NCBI GenBank assembly: GCA_963693305.1
Contig: OY855908.1
Location: 6,216,001-6,280,000 of the forward strand
Direction: 5' to 3'
Length of the DNA: 64,000 bases
Origin: Meandrina meandrites
Lineage: Eukaryota; Cnidaria; Anthozoa; Scleractinia; Meandrinidae
A model generated the notes under the pieces. The model saw only the letters and a program-made list of their open reading frames with translations. It did no database searches and was not told the origin of the DNA. A program made the position numbers and the translations under genes. Below, piece by piece: positions 37,601 to 49,378 of the stretch (the first letter of the stretch is position 1; each line of letters starts with the position of its first letter).

Positions 37601-38445
37601 CTTCTTTACAGGAGCTTGCTTGGGTATCGCGGCGATCCGGGGTAACGCGACAATCTAGATCTTAAAAACGCTTTCACACATTTTTATTTTTACGCAAAGC
37701 CGCTCATTTTGAGAGACGTTTCTCAAAGTTTTTAAACGTCAAAGAAATTCTGTAGGCGTTGAAAATTAAAATGATGCTAGCCCATTTAAAATACTCAGAT
37801 CTATTCAATTTTACAATATTCTTTCTAACGTACGAAAGTAAATTTTCAAAACCGGAGAATACAAAGTTTCAAAACCGGAGAATACCACTTGGCGGAAAAT
37901 CGCTCAGAATATCGCCTGATACTTAGCCGACGAGGCCGCAGGCCGAGTTGCCTAAAATCAGACGATATTCAGCAAGATTGCTAGGATAATTTCTTTACTA
38001 TTCAACACATTGCCAACGAAAATATTTTACAGCTACAATTCCAGGACATGTACCACTTCGTAACAGGACATGTACCACTTTGCAACCTACGTATCTCGCA
38101 GGATATATACGACATATACGGATGACGGATAACAATGACTTTCTCACCATATATGGGTATCGTTACAATTTGTTGAATAATAACATTTGATATTCCCAAG
38201 TTTTGGCTACATCACGTAGTGTCTTCACACCAATAAACACTTTGCATAAATGTCGTCGGCATTTGAATAACAATACTTATACATCCTAAGCCTCACAGTC
38301 ACGTAAAAAAATATTTTGTCTATAAACATTCGCACGAGGCTAAAGATTTAAAAATTATTGTTTTTCAAATCAGCTCTATTTTAGGTGACCCAACAGTTAT
38401 GGTATTAAACATAATTTGTCTAATCACTGGTGAACAAGTTACGAT
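34621..38445. other. Repeat-rich stretch without a supported gene
   Basis: Contains a ~140-base duplicated segment: 35350-35470 and 36595-36735 share 'gtttcttgaattttgact', 'ctttacag' and 'ttcgaccattgaa'. A G run of over twenty bases sits at about 36891-36914, and a (GGGAGCA)n triplet at about 37063-37080. A hairpin lies at 37901-37972 ('cgctcagaatatcgcc' against 'gacgatattcagc'). Short ORFs such as 35699-36056 resemble transcribed repeat sequence rather than a gene. Confidence 0.5.
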
Positions 38446-38449
38446 TATT

Positions 38450-38865
38450 TTCTTGACATTACAAGTTACCATAACAACGGTATAACCTGTTGAAACGACC
38501 CTCATTTAGCTTGAAGTGCTTATAACTCGAAAACAAGTCCAGTGACCCCCATGTTTTATTATTAAATTGTAATCAACAGGATAATTAAGATGCAACATTC
38601 AGCAAAGTTTAAAAAAAAAAACTACACATGGCGTTCACTCTACGAAAATTTAAGGTGGCTCTGAACCCCATGTCCAGATTTTTTTAGTCTTTGCCAAACG
38701 TTGCATCTTATCTTGCTGATCAAAATTTAATAATGAAAAATAGGGGTCACCGGGCTCGTTATTGAGTTATTAGCAATAAAAGCTAAAACTAAGGACGTCT
38801 TTAACAGGTTATACTGTTGCTATGGTAACTTATTGTGTCATAGAAATTATGACACCTCGATTGTA
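38450..38865. mobile_element. Hairpin (foldback) MITE-like repeat
   Basis: The two halves are imperfect inverse complements around a short centre near 38645. 'aagttaccataacaacgg' pairs with 'ctgttgctatggtaactt', 'gtataacctgtt' with 'aacaggttatac', and 'ttattattaaat' with 'atttaataatga'. The right half also contains TTAAGGTGGCT, like the ends at 178 and 33454. No coding content. Confidence 0.8.
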
Positions 38866-39162
38866 CCATTAACTGATAGAGAATGGCTATCATGATCCAT
38901 CAAAATCTAAGTCTTGGAAAGTTCTGGAAACGGTAGCCAGCCACCTTAAAGCAGACTCGATTCACAAAACATAATAGTTGAAAAAAGTTTTCCACAATTG
39001 AAATAAGGAGTCAGGACTCCAATTTTGCCGGTCATTGGCGAAAGATACACGAACCGTTTGTTTGCTTGTTGTTTTATTTTCTAACTGCCTTTTTATAAGC
39101 AACGCAGCAAGTGGCTAACTGGATTTCATATGGATTCGAAAGTTAACGGCATTGTTCAAATT

Positions 39163-42100
39163 TTAAGCGTCCCAAATTGGTTCTTTAACGAAGCTGAAAA
39201 AGTTTTCATCTACGTCCTTTATTGATTGTTCACTATCATCACGTTCTTCGCATGTAGTCTCAGGCCCATCCGCATCCATAAGCTGTTTGGTAAAGCATTA
39301 GCATATTTCTGAGATTATGATCTTTGTGTTATCCTTTCATAACCTTCACCATCACATTGTTTTGAACCTGGTTGGAAAGAAAAGTAAAAACCAGTAAGAA
39401 GTTTAAAGTAAAAGGTGGAAAAATCCTTATTCGAGAGGGAAACCGATTGTTGACAGGGCTTCATTCTCTCGTTGTACGTTAATTATTTCTGACTACTTTT
39501 TGTACACCTTTGAGACCCCTTTGGCAAAAAAAATCACACAGCAACTCTTTTTCAACATGATTGAAAGCCAGATTATTCATTTTAGGAGGCCATGTAAGCT
39601 GACGCAGATCAAAAAGGGCTCTCTCGTTGATACACAGTTTTCGGATTATAGAGTCATTGAATACGTTTCTCTAGTTTGTAAATATAGAGAGGCGTTCCAC
39701 ATCACGCTTGGCTGCCATCTGGATTCAATTTTAAAATATAGGTAACATGTCGTTACCGTATGTAAAAAGCAAATCCAGACAAGTTCCAGTCGCTAAATAT
39801 CAATCCAAGAAAACTCGATAAGGACAAGAGCGACACAGTCCTTAGCATCGATGACATAGACATTACAAAAACAGAACAAATCAAGCTACTGGGAGTTCAC
39901 ATCGACGATAATCTTGAGTTTACCGAGCATATCCGTGTGCTATGCATTAAGGCCAGCCAGAAAGTCGGAGTACTCTCTCGTCTTCGCAATTTAATACCTT
40001 GCAAGGCTAAGCTATTACTGTATAAGACGTTCATCTTACCTCACCTTACATACTGCCACCTAACATGGCAGTTTTGTAAGTCATCGGACAGAAGGAAACT
40101 TGAGAGAATTCAGGAACGCGCATTAAGAGTTATATTCAGATCCCACGCCGAAACCTATAACGAACTCTTGGGACGGGCAGATTTGCCCACACTATATAAT
40201 AGGCGTCTACAAGATACAGCAACGCTTATGTATAAGGTCAAGAACGGGCTTGCGCCAGACAACGTCTCTGCCCTTTTTGACCGCAAAGACACTACACACT
40301 CGCTTAGAAATAGTGATTTTGTCCTACCGCGTTTTGATACTAAACGCTACGGGAAACATTGTATCAGATATCTTGGACCACTTCTATGGTCAAAATTAAG
40401 CAAAGACCTGAAAAACTCGCCGACTGTGGCTGTATTCAAAACTAAAATTAGAAAACTCAATCTATCGGACTACATGGACAACAATAGTAACTGTTGCAAA
40501 CTCTGTTGCGCTTAAGACATTGTAAATATTAGCTTTTAGTTTTTAGTTAAGTATTTTAAATATTTTCAGCTTAGCATTATTAATAGTATTTTAGGTATTT
40601 TAATTGTGTCCCCAATTAGTCCATAAGGGCTAAACACACAGACACGGTAATAAAGTTTTTATCTTATCTTATCTTATCTTAAGCTCTTCTTTCAGCATTG
40701 TCCTCCCTTCTTCCAAATTTGCATTTACCTATGAAAAAAAATTAAATTAATTTTGTAGTGATCGCTAAAACACATACAAATTTCTCGTTTGCTAAACGAT
40801 TATGAACAGGTTAGAGTACCCGTCGTTAGCTAAGAGTTCACAGTTTCAGGAAAAAGTTTCATTTTTTTTTCCACCCATTCATTCCTTCTGGCACGGACCA
40901 TTCGTTCTCAATTCGCCACTTTAGTAACGAGACGAAATCTGGGGCGGGTCTCATCTCGTAGCCGCCTGTTACTACGAGATGTCGTTCGTTCCCGGAAAAG
41001 TCCCATAATCGGTTCCAAAATGAGACTCATCTCACATTTTTCGTTTTTTAAAGTGACGACTACACTGTTGACGCCTTAACGATGGATTAACAATCACCCG
41101 TTATATACACAATAAATAAAAAAACAAATAATAACCTTAGATTGAGAATTTCCATTTCCTTTGCGATCAAAAGATTTGATAACCTGAAATAAAAAAAAAA
41201 ATAGCAAAACGAGGTCGACTATCGGCAACGGGCTTAAATCTGATCCTCGAGTACTAAACAGTTTCAGTCGAACTTCAGCTAACAGACACATTTCCTACAG
41301 GCGGACACTTAGTCATGATCCTCGCCGTTACGTACATTTCTTACCCCATAAGCGGACACCTCTCAAACGTGGACACATTTTCTGCTCGCAGGGGTGTCCG
41401 CTCACGAAGGGTTAGACTCCTTTTTAATGGTGAAATCTTTTATACATTAATCTCGAGAAGCGCTGAATGCGATACTAACGAGCATTAAAATGTTCGTTGT
41501 TGAGAAAATCAGTCGTCCAAATTTGAATACTGTAAAGGTGAAACGATAGCAGGGATGTGCTTGTACTTAGTACTTACACTGTTGGCTTTCTCCAAGTATC
41601 CCCTGAAGCGATCTTCCATAACCTTCATTTCGTGCTCTTTAATGTTAAGAAGCTCTTGAAGCTCGGTCACTCTCTGGGCTGAACAACAAAAGCAACCAAA
41701 AATATCATCAGCAGCACCGGTAGGAAAATATAGTTTGGGCTTTCTCAGATGTTCCATTTAGCATACTGGCAGAAGCACAACCCATTTCATCGTACCGAAA
41801 AATAGTTTTTAATGACAATTAGTCTCTAACGATGGACTAAAAGAACGAACGAACGAAAATCAAATTTATAGGCGAGTACTTTATCTTTTAGTAATGTGTT
41901 GTAACATCCTTGTCAATAAAGTTACTTTGACGTACAAAGTCAGCGGAAAGCAAGTTGACCGGTTACAATTCAATAATTCTACTAACCAGTGCTGGCCACT
42001 TTAGCCTCTAAATCTTCAATATATGCTTCTTTTCTCTCTAATTCTTCATTTGCCAACTTGAGTTCATCCCTAAACAAAATTAATATATAGATTTAGGCAG

Positions 42101-44992
42101 GCCTAAAAGCGGAGCTCCCATTTATCTTTTTTTTTTTTGCTCGAGTAAATTACATTGTTACCAAATAAGAAACCACACTATATTTCTAAGCTTATACGGT
42201 TGCCCATATAGGTACAAAAAACCTCTCATGATTTTGTTGACGAAAGCGACGTCAATATATTTCGTGATTAACCCGTCTGAATTTTCCTGCCTTTAGTGAC
42301 AGGTTCTAAAATTGAAATTGACGAGTGCACTTTATTGGGTTCCTCACGTACGCACGTAGGCGCAAAACAAATCTTAGTAAAACTTTTTACAACGTTTACT
42401 GTACACTAATCCGTAATACACCTCTAGGACCTCTATGAGTTATTCAGTGTAAAAAGAACCTTGACCTTGTTTTGATTACTACAAAACTGTTAGGGCAAGA
42501 AAATCAACTCAAGGCAAAAACAAAGTACGTACAGAAAAACAAAGTAAACACAGTAAACTAAATGAACTCACGCCACGGCAAACTGAGAAAATCACGGCGG
42601 CAAAACAAACACTGCAAATTGATGGTGCCGGTTATGTAAGTCATTTTAAAGCAGTGTTTGTGTAAGAATTGTGGCAGTTTGTGATTTGGAAAGTGGTGCA
42701 CGCTAACTTAGAATAAGCTTACAATGATGTTTTGACTGTTTTGAACCGTCTTCTTTTCGTTGCGGTTTGGTTGCATGATTTACTAATTCTGTTTTATCGT
42801 ACGCGTTGCTAACTACCTAAGAGAATTTTATGTAGAGAACTGAATGAATTTTCTTCATTTCTGGTAAGTAAATATGCGGTAGGTCTGAACCCACTCAGCC
42901 TAGCACAGGTAACTCGCAACGAAACCGGCAAATTCAACACACTCACTAACAAGCAGTGATATTATAAAGAGAAACAAAACAAATGCAAGCGAGCCGAAAT
43001 CGCGATTTTGATCCGTGAAGCTAAATAATTTGTTTTCAAAATCCAATAATGAACATCACAGTTAACTCCAATAACTAAAACTGAAAATAATTAGTCTAAA
43101 CAAAATATTTACTAAACAAATGTGTAAAATGTACAAACATGAACAGGCTTGATAAATATTTACGTGAAGATCTGAAAACCGACACAACTTCAAATTCATT
43201 CATAAGTGAAGTATAATTCTCTCAATATAAAATTACGCTTATGCTCAGTGCATACATTTACGTTTGTTACCTCATTATTGAAGAAGGCTTATAAATTCTG
43301 CAGGGATAAGCTTTCAAACCAGCCCAATAATATCGGAGACGAACACTGCAAATTCGTTGCAAGCTTAGTCCAACACAACCGACATATACATTATATGAAT
43401 TATCACCGAACATCAATTTCTCTCTTTCCATCGGTGTAGCCTTTAACAGTCTTTTGTCCTTTACTTCAGTGAACTTGATCGGCTCTGAATTCACTTTTGT
43501 TTGAGCTCAATTCAGTGATATTCAGCCTTGCTCAGTCGTAGGTCGAACCCTGCACATTGCGCTCTTTTTGACTTGTTAATATCCAGTATATCATGTTCAA
43601 ATCGGCAATTATTTCGGATCTTCCCGTTAAGAGGTTGTCCTAAATCATTTGGCATAAGTTTCCATGATGTAGATGAGTAAATAAAGCGAGAAATATTCAC
43701 GAAAATCGATGTTAGCCAGCAGCTTTCATTCAGCTTTAAAGGTGGACAGCGTACCAAAGATTTGCCACCTTTTCGTACAATTGCTTCGTGTAAGTTGAAA
43801 TGAAATGTTCAGATCATTCATTTAACATGAGAAAAAACTAAACTAATTATTTCTAAAATAGATTTAGCCAAGCCTAAAAGCAGAGCTTGTCGGTTATTTA
43901 CCTTGCCCTTTATTTAAATCTGAATTTACGCGATGATAAAATTATCAGGCTAAAAATATAAGTAAAAAACTGAGTACTTGAGCCCGCCATCAACTGGAAA
44001 ACCATTACCTGGTCAGCGGTTAACTTCCAAAAAAGATGTCACCTCGATTAGCTCTACACATGAGCCCGCGATATGGTCATGTGATACTGGTCAGCGGATA
44101 CCTTGTTTTGACAGCTGTCAATTGACCATGACATGGAAGTTCAATATCAAAGATTTAACAGTAACCAAGGCGATAATTGTCCTGTGACTCCCCTCCCCCT
44201 CCCCCAGAGTCTGTACGGACGGACGGACGGACGGTCGGACGGACGCTCGTACGGTCACGTGATTACCAAATTTTCTTGGCTTGATGGTTTACCAAAATTT
44301 CTTACCCATGGTGCTCCGCTGGCGCGCTTCGCGCGCTGGAGCTCCGCTAACAAGGACCCGAAAAAGCAAGCCGTCAAACGTATCGCGATCATTAAGCAGT
44401 GGCAGCACGTAATATTAATTATATGAAGTGATACTTCAATGTTAGCCGGCGAGCGGGCTCGCCGTTTGGGAATCCGGATCGCGTCGCTTCTTGACTTATT
44501 TTTTGCGGCTTCGCCATTCTTGCACGTGCATTCCTAAATGTTAACATGCTTGCAGTCTCCTCGGATGTCAACTATAACTCTCCTTCCTGCAGGTTCCATT
44601 CTGCTCTTTTTATGCTAGAGGAGAATTTATTATTTCATAAGGCAATTTAGATCAATCTTAGCTCCATACTGATCACTGGTATTAGGACTTCTAGTACTAG
44701 GCATCTTTCGTATAAGCTACATGGATTAGCGCACTGTAGTTTGATATAGGTTAGGTGTAGTGTTTGCAGTGACTAAACTGTCCAATTTGAGATTTACAGA
44801 CACGGCAGCAGTTCTGGCAGACAAACTGTTTTTAGGAGCTCACAGCTGATCTTCCTCTTCGCTCTTTTCACCTCTGGTGCAAGAATGATGTACTCTTCTC
44901 CAACTAGGAGTGCTTTACGCATCTTTGCCGACCGGTTAGCTCAGTTGGTACAGCGCCGGACTTCTGTGCGGGAGGTCTCGGGTTCGAGCCCA

Positions 44993-45033
<41 letters not shown>

Positions 45034-48000
45034 TATATGCTGCCTTTGCAATGACATCTGCAAATGGTTAGATGTTCTAGTCTTCTCGGATAAGGACGAT
45101 AAACCGTTAAGGCCCCGTCTCCTGCATCTTCACTGTTATGGTCAGCAGGGGACGTTATAAAGAACCCACACATTCATCGTTAAGAGTAGGGCACGGAGTT
45201 TCCCGGTGTTGTGGTCTGGTCTTTACCCATTGTACCGTTGTACTGCTGAAATGCTCGGAGACATTAGCTCTGTTAAAGCTACTCTATAATCCGAGGGCAA
45301 ATAAAGTATTCACTTCGCACTTCGCACACACACACTCCAGATCTTTCTGTCACTAGCCAATGCCTCTCACGTATCTACGTTCAAGCCGGTGAGTTTCATG
45401 CTCCTTTTGCATACACCCTTATAACGAAGTTTCTGTCTCCTGAATGATGGCTTCCCTCTGCTGATGGCTTCCCCTCCCCTCTTATATAGACAATCAATAA
45501 TTAGGCAGTTTCTGGATCAATTATTATTAAGTCTTGAACATAAATACCTGTCTACTCGATGTATTTACTCGAGCTTTGACGTGCTGTCCTTACTCACTTG
45601 TATTTCTGCACTACTTGATCTTTCATTTCCTTTGCTTCATCCGGTTCACTCTGAAAGAAAAAGGAGTTCCCTATAAACGGATCCTTTCGATTATATTAGA
45701 TCACTTTTTCTGTAAATGTCAAACGTTTTTTTTTTTCATATTGTTTAACGCCTGTCCGGAGTTATCGTTGTGTGTCTTTTAAAAGAAAAAAAGGCATTCC
45801 ATCGTTTTTGCGCTCAATTAACTGTAATATACTGTTTTTAATGTTACATTTTTTTCTTAAGAAAAGAGTAGTGAGCTTGTGTATTTAGAATCCGATGCAT
45901 GAAAGTGTTGAGAAAATAAAATGTTAAATGCCAGCTAAAGTATGTTCTTAGGGTCTTCTTAGCATTTTCTTAAAATTTGGGTCAGTCTCGTTAAACGTTA
46001 AACTGAAAAGACGCAGGTAAACTTGCTGAGCACCGCGCTCAAAGTACCGTTCGCAACAAAAAAAAAAATGATCCATGAGACACTTCTTTCATACAAGAAG
46101 CACTCACCGCACAAAATTGAGAGGACGGCTATAGCCACGATTCGTGATTTGCACAAGTAGCTGTCAACCTCAGTTGTCAATTACAAAAATAACATATAAA
46201 AAAGACATTTAAAGAATTTGCTTGACCACGCAATATCATTTAACAAAACGACGCACACAAACAGATATTAACCTTGGGTCGCGATTCTTGATTATGACTT
46301 CCATCCAAACTTTTTATAACCTAAAATGTAAAAGCACAAACATATGATGTGCTAGTTAAGGCAAGTTTCTTTTCGTACACAGTTAATATCAGTTGTCTCG
46401 ATCAAAGCATTTAATGCAATCCCTGAAGAGTCTAACCCTAACCCTAACCCTAATCCTAACCCTAATCCTAACACTAACCTTAACCTTAACCTAACCCTGA
46501 AATGTGAGAAAACAAACATATCGTTTGCTAGTCGAGGCACGTTCCCTTTCGTACACGGTCGATGCCAGTTGTCTTGATCAAAGCATTTAATGCAATCCCT
46601 GAATGGTAAAAACCTTAGCCTTTTTCTCACTGTAAAAATTATTTAGTAGTAAAATTTATCAAGTTGGAAGTAAGAAAATATGCCAACACCGTTCGGTAAA
46701 AACATGAAGTTATAACAGAAAAACTATACAGATAATAGTTAAATTCATACCAAATTAAAGTTGATGCATGCGTTGCGAGTAATTAACTGAGTTAAGGAAA
46801 GGTAAATACATTATTAGTGCCACAAACGAACTTACACTCTAGCTTTCTCCAAGTATCCCTTATGGCGATCTTCCATGGCTTTCATCTCTTGGTCCTTCTT
46901 GGTTAGAAGATCTTCAAGCTCGGTCACCTTTTTGGCTGAACACACAAACGGACAAACATCATTACACTCTCTTCAAAGTCTTATTTTCTTGGCGTGAGAC
47001 TTATCCCACGGGAAAACGCACTCACGTAAGCACAATTAGGTACGCGATCTAACACGCCCCGTCCACCAGTTTTCAAACACCACCGAACGGTCAGGCAGGT
47101 TTTCACCTAGGCTGAGTTCTCATCACTGCTTGAATGGTCTGACACCCTAATGCTTGTCTTACAGGTTTATTATTCGCCCCTTAAATCTAGCACAAGCAAC
47201 AGGCTTACATCAGTTAAACATGCACTTACTACTGCTGGAAAATTTTTCCTCTAAACTGTAAACGTACTCTTTCGTTTTATTTAATTCCTCGATTGCTGCT
47301 TCCAGTCTGTCTCCCCTGCAAAACACGATAATAACACCGATAGTTCGTTAAATAAAATGAACGCGTGAAAATTTGATGTCCACATACAGATTCTCCTTAC
47401 AAGTTTCAATACGTTTTACCAGAAACTCATAAAGAGTTGAAACGTATAACGCACGTTCACAGCGTTCGAACATTCGGTTTGCCAAGTACCATATTTGGAA
47501 ACACAAGGAGCTTGTACGCGAATGATTTACACACGCAACGACACACGCAAGAAAATTTTCGCTTTTGAGGTAAGTCACTTGAATTCCGACCTTAACGCCG
47601 TGAATTACTCACAGAAACTAAAGAAATTCATCAAGAGTATCCAAGTGAAGTTCTCCGGACCATTAAATGACGATGAAACAGAGAAATTTAATCAAATTTA
47701 ACTCTATTTAACCAAACAAGATTACGCCATTTAGCGCGAGCTAGCGCGCGCTGTGAATTTAATCCAAATATTGCAATTTTGATTGGTTGATTTTTTTCTC
47801 GTGGTTTTCCAAATATGGTACTTATTGGAAACGAGTGTTCAGACGCTTTGTACAATGCGAATCATAGGGAGTTACACGTTTCAACCCTTATTGGTTTCTG
47901 GTTTTACATTATACTAGTTTGGAGTTTTAGTCAGTATATATGCGTCAAGAAAGACAATTTCAGTTGTTGAGAAATGACACCCATTGATGTGACAGATTTT

Positions 48001-48084
48001 TTCATCGATGAAAGGTTTAACTGTGGTCTTAGCTTTCTATTTTGTTTCCCGTTTTACTTACAATTTGTTATTATCCTTGTCCAT
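39163..48084 (-). CDS. Hook-like coiled-coil gene, eight visible exons, disrupted by a LINE
   Basis: Exons in transcript order are 48084-48062, 47315-47230, 46935-46836, 42069-41987, 41678-41578, 41183-41136, 40728-40681 and 39282-39163. The first seven join in matching phases. The 39163 exon starts in phase 0 and ends with TAA, but its link to the LINE-broken exon is unproven. The ATG (48084) is the first Met after an in-frame TGA. The protein is mostly heptad coiled coil (YIEDLEAKV, VTELQELLNIKEHEMKVMED, YLEKANS followed by VIKSFDR). It resembles the central region of Hook dynein-adaptor proteins, where EYIEELE and YLEKAKSVI-type stretches occur in that order. A two-exon module (47315/46935) is repeated (42069/41678). 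No N-terminal Hook (calponin-like) domain is seen, so a truncated paralog is likely. Exon structure is inferred without transcripts. Confidence 0.72.
39765..40680 (+). mobile_element. 5'-truncated LINE, copy 2, inserted antisense in the Hook-like gene
   Basis: Starts at 'aaagcaaatccagac' (equivalent to about 15708 in copy 1) and ends in (ATCTT)4. Its open frame from about 39770 to 40515 is the RT C-terminal region and is unbroken where copy 1 lost five bases (GTGCT at 39926-39930). The near-identity of the two copies suggests recent activity of this family. No clear target-site duplication: 'ccgtatgta' on the left against 'agctcttctt' on the right. Confidence 0.9.
40681..40728 (-). pseudogene. 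Coding exon of the Hook-like gene truncated by LINE copy 2
   Basis: An acceptor 'tttttcatag' is followed by 16 in-phase codons (NANLEEGRTMLKEE). The frame then runs directly into the reverse complement of the LINE tail and meets TAA within four codons. No gt donor is present before the LINE. The exon is therefore either broken or now ends the protein early. The last exon (39282-39163) would be orphaned on this allele unless the LINE is spliced around. Confidence 0.6.
42082..44348. mobile_element. Hairpin-ended AGCGGAGCTCC element, copy 2, inverse of copy 1
   Basis: Starts with 'tatagatttaggcaggcctaaaAGCGGAGC' and ends with the hairpin '...GGTGCTCCGCTGGCGCGC' / 'GCGCGCTGGAGCTCCGCT'. Before the terminal hairpin are 'accaaattttcttggcttgatgg' and a (GGAC)n array (about 44215-44250), matching the layout of copy 1 in reverse. 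A second degenerate end motif ('tagatttagccaagcctaaaagcagagct') at 43859-43888 suggests a composite. It sits in an intron of the Hook-like gene, 12 bases from the acceptor of exon 42069-41987. Confidence 0.8.
43267..43494 (-). CDS. Counterpart of the short ORF at 22202-22426
   Basis: 75 codons with DKRLLKATPM, FGDNSYNVYV and YYWAGLKAYPCRI. It aligns with the ORF in copy 1 of the same element. Coding status is doubtful for the reasons given there; conservation may only reflect the shared origin of the element. Confidence 0.2.
   Translation of the reverse strand: MNSEPIKFTEVKDKRLLKATPMEREKLMFGDNSYNVYVGCVGLSLQRICSVRLRYYWAGLKAYPCRIYKPSSIMR
44926..45345 (+). mobile_element. tRNA-derived SINE
   Basis: The head is tRNA-like, with box A 'tagctcagttggtacagcg' and box B 'gggttcgagccc'. 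A SINE body follows, including 'ggacgttataaagaaccc', close to a conserved block I recall from invertebrate SINEs (GGACGTTAAAGAACCC). The 3' end is 'gcaaataaagtattcac', then a short 'cttcgcac' and 'ac' run. The acceptor and anticodon stems do not pair well, so this is not a functional tRNA. It lies in an intron of the Hook-like gene in the opposite sense. Confidence 0.82.
46335..46605. repeat. Duplicated ~95-base segment flanking telomere-like DNA
   Basis: 'cacaaacatatgatgtgcta...aaagcatttaatgcaatccctga' (46335-46426) recurs diverged at 46510-46604. The two copies bracket the CCCTAA array, giving a segment-array-segment structure. Confidence 0.8.
46432..46498. repeat. Interstitial telomeric repeat (CCCTAA)n
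   Basis: About eleven hexamers, the first ones exact CCCTAA, the later ones degenerate (ATCCTA, ACACTA, ACCTTA). TTAGGG is the cnidarian and general metazoan telomere repeat. The position inside an intron and the degeneracy show that this is not a chromosome end. Confidence 0.92.
47408..47918. mobile_element. ~510-bp foldback MITE with a TACCATATTTGGAAA inner arm
   Basis: 47408-47495 and 47813-47918 are imperfect inverse complements. Shared pieces are 'gttttaccagaaac', 'gttgaaacgt', 'gcgttcgaacattcg'-like sequence and 'taccatatttgg'. The centre has an ORF fragment only. It lies in the first intron of the Hook-like gene, about 90 bases upstream of the exon at 47315. Confidence 0.7.
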
Positions 48085-48671
48085 ATCGCCGCCAGCACCT
48101 TCGTACTTTGAATCCAAGGACAGATTTCAAAAAATCTCGGACTCCGAAACGAAAACAAGAGCGTGTAACTATTTTAATATATAATTGTGTCTATTTGGAA
48201 CATTTTTGAGGCACTAATGAGCCTTTGTCTATGCGCTAGAGCATTGTGCAGAGTTTGAAAACTACTGAATAGCGAAACATCTGTATATAATATTCAGTGG
48301 GGTGATTTCACAAATCCTGATGGGTCATGTAGCAGCTCTCGCAAGGTCTCACATGAGTTACTGAGAGAACAATAGAACAAACAACAAGAACAATGCCCCT
48401 AGCCCTCAAAATGTGTGAAATTGCTCTAATAGTATAAGTTTTGTAATATAACACCCCCATATTTAAAACAATTTTACCGTAAACTGTGCAGATACATGCT
48501 GCTTGTTGAATTCTTAAACACTTGATAAGAATGAGATGAAAAAAGGGGAAATTATTCGCCATAAAATAATCTCCAGGTCTTGCTCCAATTAGGGTTCATT
48601 GTTATCTGACGTTTGCATCATTCAGTTTAAAGCACAACCTGGAAATCTCAGTACGTTGAAACGAGAAATAA

Positions 48672-49375
48672 GGGCCTGTTTACATGGAGGTGGGGGACCC
48701 CGGGCAGGTGAGGTAACCCGCCTAGGCGGGGTAACCCGCCTCTCCATATAAACTCTCATTTTTTCTCGATTGCGTTTACATGATAGGTGGGGTAACCCGT
48801 CTAGGCGGGTTGCCCGGTCTGCTGGGTAGGGTAACCCTCCTAGCCGGGGTCGCTTTTTGCCATGTAAACGTTTCAAGGTGGGGTAACTCGCCTACCCGGG
48901 GTCTGTTCATGTTACCAAAACGCGCCAAATCCGAACCAACAACCAAACGCCCACCATATTGGAACCGCAACAGCATGTTTCAGTCTCGAGGATGTCAGCG
49001 TGGGGAGCTTTTTCGCCGGGTTCATCTGCTTAGTGTCGAAGGCCGCAATCAAGATGGCAATCAGGAAGAATCTGAAGGTATTCAAATTTCAAGTGATGCT
49101 TTAAGTGAAGGCCCGATCGAAGCACGCGCTTCATCTCTACTTAGAGATCAGTCGATAACACAAAGCAACGAAAAACGTTTTCTCTGCCAACGAAAATCAT
49201 GCTGTGAAAAAAAAAAAAACAAAACAAGAAATCTACGCCACGCTATTTTCTCAAGGAAGTTAACCCCGGGACCCCGGGGTGATAAGATTGCATGTAAACG
49301 CGAGCTATTTTTCGACCATGGCCGGGCGGGTTACCTCACCTACCCGGGGTCCCCCACCTCCATGTAAACAGGCCC
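48672..49375. mobile_element. PIF/Harbinger-like MITE, 704 bp
   Basis: Inverted ends GGGCCTGTTTACATGGAGG and CCTCCATGTAAACAGGCCC, flanked by TAA at 48669-48671 and 49376-49378. A three-base TAA/TTA target and GGGCCTGTTT-type ends are typical of PIF/Harbinger and Tourist-like MITEs. Subterminal 'ggtaacccgcctaggcggg' palindromes are repeated four to five times near the left end and once at the right. A 195-codon plus-strand ORF (48780-49367) runs through the element but has no transposase motif and is probably chance. Confidence 0.85.
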
Positions 49376-49378
49376 TAA

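Noticed and set aside
44929..45003. Functional tRNA gene
   Set aside because: Box A and box B are good, but the acceptor and anticodon stems mispair, and a SINE body follows directly.
45138..45356. Short ORFs in 44885-45356 as genes
   Set aside because: They are frames through the SINE body.
46352..46630. Gly/Leu-repeat protein on the minus strand
   Set aside because: The LGLGLG stretch is just the translation of the telomeric repeat array.
48780..49367. 195-codon ORF as a real gene
   Set aside because: It lies wholly within a TAA-flanked MITE, overlaps its palindromic subterminal repeats and shows no protein motif.
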